From NCBI GenBank assembly GCA_900553605.1, contig USDX01000006.1:1-64000 (forward strand): a stretch of 64,000 nucleotides of DNA, in the 5' to 3' direction. Shown in pieces: positions 60,099 through 64,000 of the stretch. The DNA is from an uncultured Eggerthella sp. GTDB taxonomy: Bacteria > Actinomycetota > Coriobacteriia > Coriobacteriales > Eggerthellaceae. The notes under the pieces were generated by a model, which did no database searches, was not told the DNA's origin, and saw only the letters and a program-made list of their open reading frames with translations. Made by a program: the position numbers and the translations under genes. The first letter of the stretch is position 1, and each line of letters begins with the position of its first letter.

Positions 60099-62837
60099 AT
60101 GAAGATATCTTTCAACATCCAAGGAATGACATGCGCTGCCTGCTCGGCGCGCGTCGAGAAAGCCACCAGCGCGGTTGCTGGCGTGGCGAGCGTTGCCGTG
60201 AATCTGCTGAAGAATTCAATGGAAGTGCAGCTTGCCGCCGACGCCAATGCCGCCGAAGTTGCAGCCGCCATTGAGGCAGCCGTGAAGAAGGCGGGCTACG
60301 GGGCTAGCCCCAAAGGCCAGGCAGGCGCATCCGCTGGGTCGGGCGCGGCTGCCGCTGTAGGCTCAGGCTCCGCTGCGGATAATCCGAATGCCACCGCCGA
60401 AGCCGAGCAGAAGAGCATGTTGCATCGTCTGATTGCCTCGCTCGTGTTTACGGTGCCGCTGTTCTACATCTCTATGGGCGACATGTTCGGCTGGCCGTTA
60501 CCTGGCGTGCTCACTGGCATGGAAAACATGATGGTGTACGGGCTTACCCTGTTTGTGCTGCTGGTGCCTGTCATTTTCATCAACTTCAAGTTCTTCCGCG
60601 TGGGCTTTCGCTCCTTAGTGAACCGTGCCCCCAACATGGATTCGCTCATTGCCTTGGGCTCGGGCGCTGCTACGGTCTACGGCGTATATGCGCTGTTCAA
60701 CATGGCATTCTTCATGGGGCATTCCGACATGGAGGCCGCTCATCATTTCGCCATGAACCTTTACTTCGAATCGGCAGCCATGATCCTGACGCTTATTACG
60801 TTGGGCAAGTATCTGGAAGCGCGCGCGAAGGGCAAAACCACCAGCTCTCTTTCGAAACTCATGGATCTTTCGCCCAAAATGGCAACGCGCGTGGAAGACG
60901 GCGTCGAGGCGCAGGTTCCTGCCGCAAGCGTGCGCGTTGGGGATGTGCTCATGGTGCGTACGGGCGAATCGGTGCCGGTTGACGGCGTAGTGCTGGAGGG
61001 CGAGGGCTCGGTCGACGAATCCGTCATTACGGGCGAACCTCTGCCGAAGAGCGTGCACGCTGGCAGCGCGGTGACGGGCGCCACCGTGAACACGGCGGGC
61101 TGGTTTACGATGCGTGCCGAACGCGTGGGCGAGGAAACCGTGCTCGCGGGCATCATTCGCCTGGTCGATGAAGCTACCAGCTCCAAAGCGCCCATCGAAA
61201 AGATGGCCGACAAAATCAGCGGCGTGTTCGTGCCCGTGGTTATTGCCATCGCGGTGGTGGTGTTCGCGGTGTGGCTCGCTGTGGGGGCGGAGCTTTCCGT
61301 GGCGCTTACCTACGCGATTTCCGTGCTGGTAATTTCGTGCCCCTGCGCACTGGGGCTGGCAACGCCTACCGCCATCATGGTGGGCACAGGTCGTGGTGCC
61401 GCGAACGGCATTCTGGTGAAGTCGGCCGAGGCGCTGGAAACGGCGCGTGGCGTGAAGACGGTGGTGCTGGACAAAACGGGCACCATCACCAAGGGCGCCC
61501 CGCAGGTGACCGATGTTTTGCCGGCAGAGGGCGTGCGGGCCGAAGAACTGCTGCGGCTTGCCTATGCGCTCGAAAAGCCTTCTGAGCATCCGTTGGCCCG
61601 CGCGATGATGCTGTATGCAGCAGGCGGCATCGGGGCTGATGCGGTAAAAGAGTCTGCCGAGCTGGTTTCCGGGTTCAAGCAGGTTCCTGGTCAGGGCGTT
61701 TCTGCCTGCGTTTCGGGTGTGGTGTGCTATGCGGGCAATGCGCGCATGATGGCCGAATGCGGCATTGCGGTGGACGCTTCGCAGGCTGAAGGACTCGCTG
61801 ACGAAGGCAAAACCGTTACCTATTTCGCTTGCGATGGCAAGTTGGTGGGCGTTATTGCGGTGGCTGATGTGCCGAAGGCAACCAGCGCTGTCGCCATTGC
61901 GCAGTTGCGGGCGATGGGCATTCGCACAGTGATGCTCACGGGCGATGCCGAGCGAACCGCTCTTGCGGTGCAGCGTCAGGTGGGCACCGACGAGGTTATT
62001 GCCGGCGTGCTGCCCGCCGAAAAAGAGCGCATCGTGCGTCAGCTTTCTGCGAAGGCTCCCGTTGCTATGGTGGGCGACGGCATCAATGATGCCCCGGCGT
62101 TGGCTCGCGCGGATGTGGGCATTGCCATTGGCGCGGGTACCGATATTGCGCTTTCGAGCGCCGATATCGTGCTGATGCATAGCGACTTGGCCGACGTGCC
62201 GGCGGCCCTTGATCTTTCGCGCGCCACCATGCGCAACATCAAGCAGAACCTGTTTTGGGCGCTGTTCTACAACGCCATCTGCATCCCTGTGGCGGCGGGC
62301 GTGTTCGCGTGGGTGGGCTTCAGCCTGAATCCGATGATTGCGGCGGCGGCCATGAGCGTAAGCTCGGTGTGCGTGGTGACCAACGCTTTGCGCTTGCGCG
62401 GCTGGAAGCCGCAGCGTTTGTTGGCGCCAACGGGCGCTGGCGCCGCGGCCGTTGCGGTTGCGGACGGCGGAGCTGCGAGCGGAGCGGCGGCAAGCGCTGA
62501 TGCCGCTGGCGAGATAGCGAGCAGTCTAACCTCAGCCAATGAAGTTGTCGGTGGCGTTTCCCCAAGCGGTGGGGTGCTGTCGAACCCGAGCGCGAACGCA
62601 TTCGCTACAAATTCGCACCCTTCCTCATTCAGCGAAAGGCACCTGCGCATCGAAGGCATGAAATGCCACAAATGCGCAGGTCGTGTGCGTGGAGCGTTGG
62701 AGGTGGTGCCTGGCGTACAAAGCGCCGAAGTCGATCTCGAAGGTAAGCAGGCCACGGTGCATCTTAGCGATTCCGTGCCCAATGAAGTGCTTGTCGGAGC
62801 TGTGATTGAAAAGGGTTTCGAAGCAGAAATGCTGTAG
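60099..62837 (+). CDS. copA: CopA-type Cu(I)-exporting P1B ATPase with N- and C-terminal HMA domains
   Basis: 912 residues. N-terminal metal-binding domain GMTCAACSARVEKA (8-21), eight membrane helices, actuator GESVPVDGVVLEGEGSVDES and TGE, ion-site CPC (about 415-417, SCPCALGLATPTA), phosphorylation DKTGTIT (about 457) and hinge GDGINDAPALARADVG (about 659). An Ala/Gly/Ser-rich linker of about 60 residues leads to a second HMA domain at the C-terminus (GMKCHKCAGRVRGAL, near 850), which is unusual because CopA normally carries both at the N-terminus. It pumps Cu(I) out at the expense of ATP. AAGAGGAGA precedes the ATG. Controlled by the upstream CsoR. Confidence 0.95.
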   Translation: MKISFNIQGMTCAACSARVEKATSAVAGVASVAVNLLKNSMEVQLAADANAAEVAAAIEAAVKKAGYGASPKGQAGASAGSGAAAAVGSGSAADNPNATAEAEQKSMLHRLIASLVFTVPLFYISMGDMFGWPLPGVLTGMENMMVYGLTLFVLLVPVIFINFKFFRVGFRSLVNRAPNMDSLIALGSGAATVYGVYALFNMAFFMGHSDMEAAHHFAMNLYFESAAMILTLITLGKYLEARAKGKTTSSLSKLMDLSPKMATRVEDGVEAQVPAASVRVGDVLMVRTGESVPVDGVVLEGEGSVDESVITGEPLPKSVHAGSAVTGATVNTAGWFTMRAERVGEETVLAGIIRLVDEATSSKAPIEKMADKISGVFVPVVIAIAVVVFAVWLAVGAELSVALTYAISVLVISCPCALGLATPTAIMVGTGRGAANGILVKSAEALETARGVKTVVLDKTGTITKGAPQVTDVLPAEGVRAEELLRLAYALEKPSEHPLARAMMLYAAGGIGADAVKESAELVSGFKQVPGQGVSACVSGVVCYAGNARMMAECGIAVDASQAEGLADEGKTVTYFACDGKLVGVIAVADVPKATSAVAIAQLRAMGIRTVMLTGDAERTALAVQRQVGTDEVIAGVLPAEKERIVRQLSAKAPVAMVGDGINDAPALARADVGIAIGAGTDIALSSADIVLMHSDLADVPAALDLSRATMRNIKQNLFWALFYNAICIPVAAGVFAWVGFSLNPMIAAAAMSVSSVCVVTNALRLRGWKPQRLLAPTGAGAAAVAVADGGAASGAAASADAAGEIASSLTSANEVVGGVSPSGGVLSNPSANAFATNSHPSSFSERHLRIEGMKCHKCAGRVRGALEVVPGVQSAEVDLEGKQATVHLSDSVPNEVLVGAVIEKGFEAEML

Positions 62838-62851
62838 TGCTAGCAAAACGG

Positions 62852-62881
62852 CACGGAGCCTGCCAGCTGGCAGGCTCCGTG
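62852..62881. terminator. Bidirectional terminator after copA
   Basis: CACGGAGCCTGCCAG followed directly by its complement CTGGCAGGCTCCGTG (perfect 15-bp arms), then TTTGTT. Lies between copA and a convergent gene. Confidence 0.9.
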
Positions 62882-62924
62882 TTTGTTCCTCGTATCAGGA
62901 GCAGGAGTAGTTGGTGCGTGAGAG

Positions 62925-63581
62925 CTATTCGCCCTTTTCCGCCCTGGCCTTGCGGGCCTTTTCCATGATTTCGGTTGGCGAATCGAAGTCGTCGGTGCTG
63001 GCGCTGCCGGGCGCTACCCATTCGTCGAGATGCTTAACCACCATGCCGATGTTCTCAACGTAGGCGTAGATCTCGAACTCGCGCTTGCAGCGGAAGGTGC
63101 ACTGCACGCAGGGGTTCTTGTCGCAGTAGGCGAATGCGTCTTCATCTGCCAGGGCAAACACCACAGGAGGCCACTTCTTGGGAGTGACGTACTTGTACTG
63201 CATGCCCGTGAACGTCTTGAGTCCAAACCAGCGGGGTTTGCACGTGGAATCGATGGAACGCCAGTTCACGTTGATGCAGTTGTTGTTCATGCCGCCAAGA
63301 ATCTGGTAGGTCAGCTTGAAGCGGTCTTCGACGTCGGCTGCATCTACGAGTTCGATGCGATCCATAGGCTTGCCGCAGCAGTTCGGCTTGAAATCGACAT
63401 GGGCATACGGCGGTTCGAACAGAAGCGAACGCTCGCCGTCGTTGGTGCAGGTGATTTCGACATTGCCGTCGATGCCGGCAAGAATGGCGCCGCATTCGCT
63501 GCAGCGATAGTAGGGAAGGTGCGCTGAGCTGACGCGCGGCTTCCAGGTCGCATGGGTTCGGGTCGGGCTAAATTCTGCCAT
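62925..63581 (-). CDS. Cysteine-rich metal-binding-like protein, unknown function
   Basis: 218 residues from the ATG after GAAGGGGG; the open frame reaches 63650. A zinc-ribbon/rubredoxin-like Cys pair (YYRCSECGAIL) near the start is followed by FKPNCCGKPMDRIEL. Further Cys occur at NNNCIN, STCKPRW and in YCDKNPCVQCTFRCKREFEI. The Cx2C plus CCGKPM arrangement recalls desulfoferrodoxin-like proteins, but this is weak. No signal peptide. It could handle metals or electrons; function not known. Convergent with copA. Confidence 0.7.
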   Translation of the reverse strand: MAEFSPTRTHATWKPRVSSAHLPYYRCSECGAILAGIDGNVEITCTNDGERSLLFEPPYAHVDFKPNCCGKPMDRIELVDAADVEDRFKLTYQILGGMNNNCINVNWRSIDSTCKPRWFGLKTFTGMQYKYVTPKKWPPVVFALADEDAFAYCDKNPCVQCTFRCKREFEIYAYVENIGMVVKHLDEWVAPGSASTDDFDSPTEIMEKARKARAEKGE

Positions 63582-63643
63582 TGTTCCCCCTTCTTTCGGC
63601 AGTATGAGCCAGTAAATACGAAGTTGAAAGCCCCTTGCTGTCC

Positions 63644-63673
63644 TTGACAAGGGACGCTTTGAAAAACTACGAT
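63644..63673 (+). promoter_or_regulatory. Possible promoter of the enoyl-CoA hydratase gene
   Basis: TTGACA (63644-63649), 18-base spacer, TACGAT (63668-63673), 45 bases before the ATG. Confidence 0.45.
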
Positions 63674-63718
63674 TTATCTATCTTATACGAGATTTCCAAT
63701 ATGGAAGGGGAAGTGCGC

Positions 63719-64000
63719 ATGAGCGTATATCAGGAGGCATACAAGTTGCCCGAATTCAAGTATGAGTATGAGCGCCTCAAGGTTGACGTCCGTGGCCCGA
63801 TCCACGTTGTTTCCTTCGACGATGCTGCTAACTTGAATGCAATGTCTTACCAGCAGATGGCCGACTTCAACGACTATCTGAAGAAGGTCCGTATGGACCC
63901 CGAGTGCCGCGTAATCGTTCTCACCGGCGAGGGCAAGTCCTTCTGCGCAGGCTTCAACCTGAACGAGCTCAACTTCGAGCCCCCTGCAGACATGGGCCGC
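63719..64000 (+). CDS. Enoyl-CoA hydratase/isomerase family protein (start only)
   Basis: The first 94 codons are present; the gene runs off the window. ATG after GAAGGGGAAG. The crotonase core is beginning: GPIHVVSFDDAANLNAMSYQ, then CRVIVLTGEGKSFCAGFNLN, the segment that forms the first half of the CoA oxyanion hole. It acts on an acyl-CoA ester; substrate unknown because the catalytic Glu residues lie beyond the edge. Confidence 0.9.
   Translation, partial: MSVYQEAYKLPEFKYEYERLKVDVRGPIHVVSFDDAANLNAMSYQQMADFNDYLKKVRMDPECRVIVLTGEGKSFCAGFNLNELNFEPPADMGR

Noticed and set aside
60615..62180. 521-codon ORF antisense to copA
   Set aside because: His/Arg-rich shadow frame of a GC-rich ATPase gene; no start signals.

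Overview
The window is about 64 kb of moderately GC-rich bacterial DNA with AT-richer accessory blocks. The gene complement suggests a Gram-positive actinobacterial anaerobe, most likely Coriobacteriia (Eggerthellaceae-like). The reasons are CIRCE-controlled htpG, a sortase-type surface-protein tail, a secreted L,D-transpeptidase with Fn3 repeats, a CsoR/CopA copper module, and numerous short 'GGGAATATAGGGACAGGT'-type intergenic repeats. This placement is an inference from gene content; no rRNA or other marker gene is present.

Layout. (1) 1-2.5 kb: repeat-bearing non-coding DNA, then a CNNM/CBS HlyC-CorC-type membrane protein. (2) 2.5-13.9 kb: an accessory island. It holds a surface-protein tail cut by an IS3 remnant, an acetyltransferase stump, a 1.2-kilo-residue P-loop (STAND-like) protein with a possible nuclease head, and an OLD-like ATPase/TOPRIM gene followed by a D12-class adenine methyltransferase and a convergent ParB/DGNRR protein. 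A broken AlbA_2 gene and a Phd/RelE-type toxin-antitoxin pair close it. (3) 14-18.9 kb: htpG (CIRCE), proC and a family 2 glycosyltransferase. (4) 19-28.2 kb: a second accessory block with two AlbA_2 regulator-like genes, each preceded by striking operator-like palindromes, then nested IS3 debris, a helicase-nuclease fusion, a broken Fic gene and a small membrane protein. (5) 28.5-55.5 kb: a cell-surface glycan region. It contains a secreted Fn3/L,D-transpeptidase, rmlA, two large membrane proteins on the opposite strand, rmlB, wecE, a GtrB-like transferase, an epimerase, an ATP-grasp protein, an SMR-like pair, a three-domain glycosyltransferase and the Wzm/Wzt ABC exporter, followed by five more transferase-type genes. 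(6) 55.7-64 kb: a small orphan protein, a membrane-anchored NodB deacetylase, a degenerate tandem-repeat field, csoR-copA, a cysteine-rich unknown protein and the start of an enoyl-CoA hydratase.

How it works together. The glycan region plausibly makes a dTDP-4-amino-4,6-dideoxyhexose (RmlA, RmlB, WecE; no rmlC or rmlD is seen), builds a polymer with lipid-linked and soluble transferases, and exports it through Wzm/Wzt. The two accessory blocks look like anti-phage or mobile-element islands; several members are broken.

The main novelties are: the ATPase-TOPRIM / adenine methyltransferase / ParB trio; a row of GTAC-centred palindromes at exactly 21-bp spacing; TGTCGCGACA palindromes over the next AlbA_2 promoter; a paired inverted-repeat element family that sits on or next to stop codons and supplies the stop codon of two genes; and a GC-rich 340-bp in-frame duplication inside the Fn3 protein.
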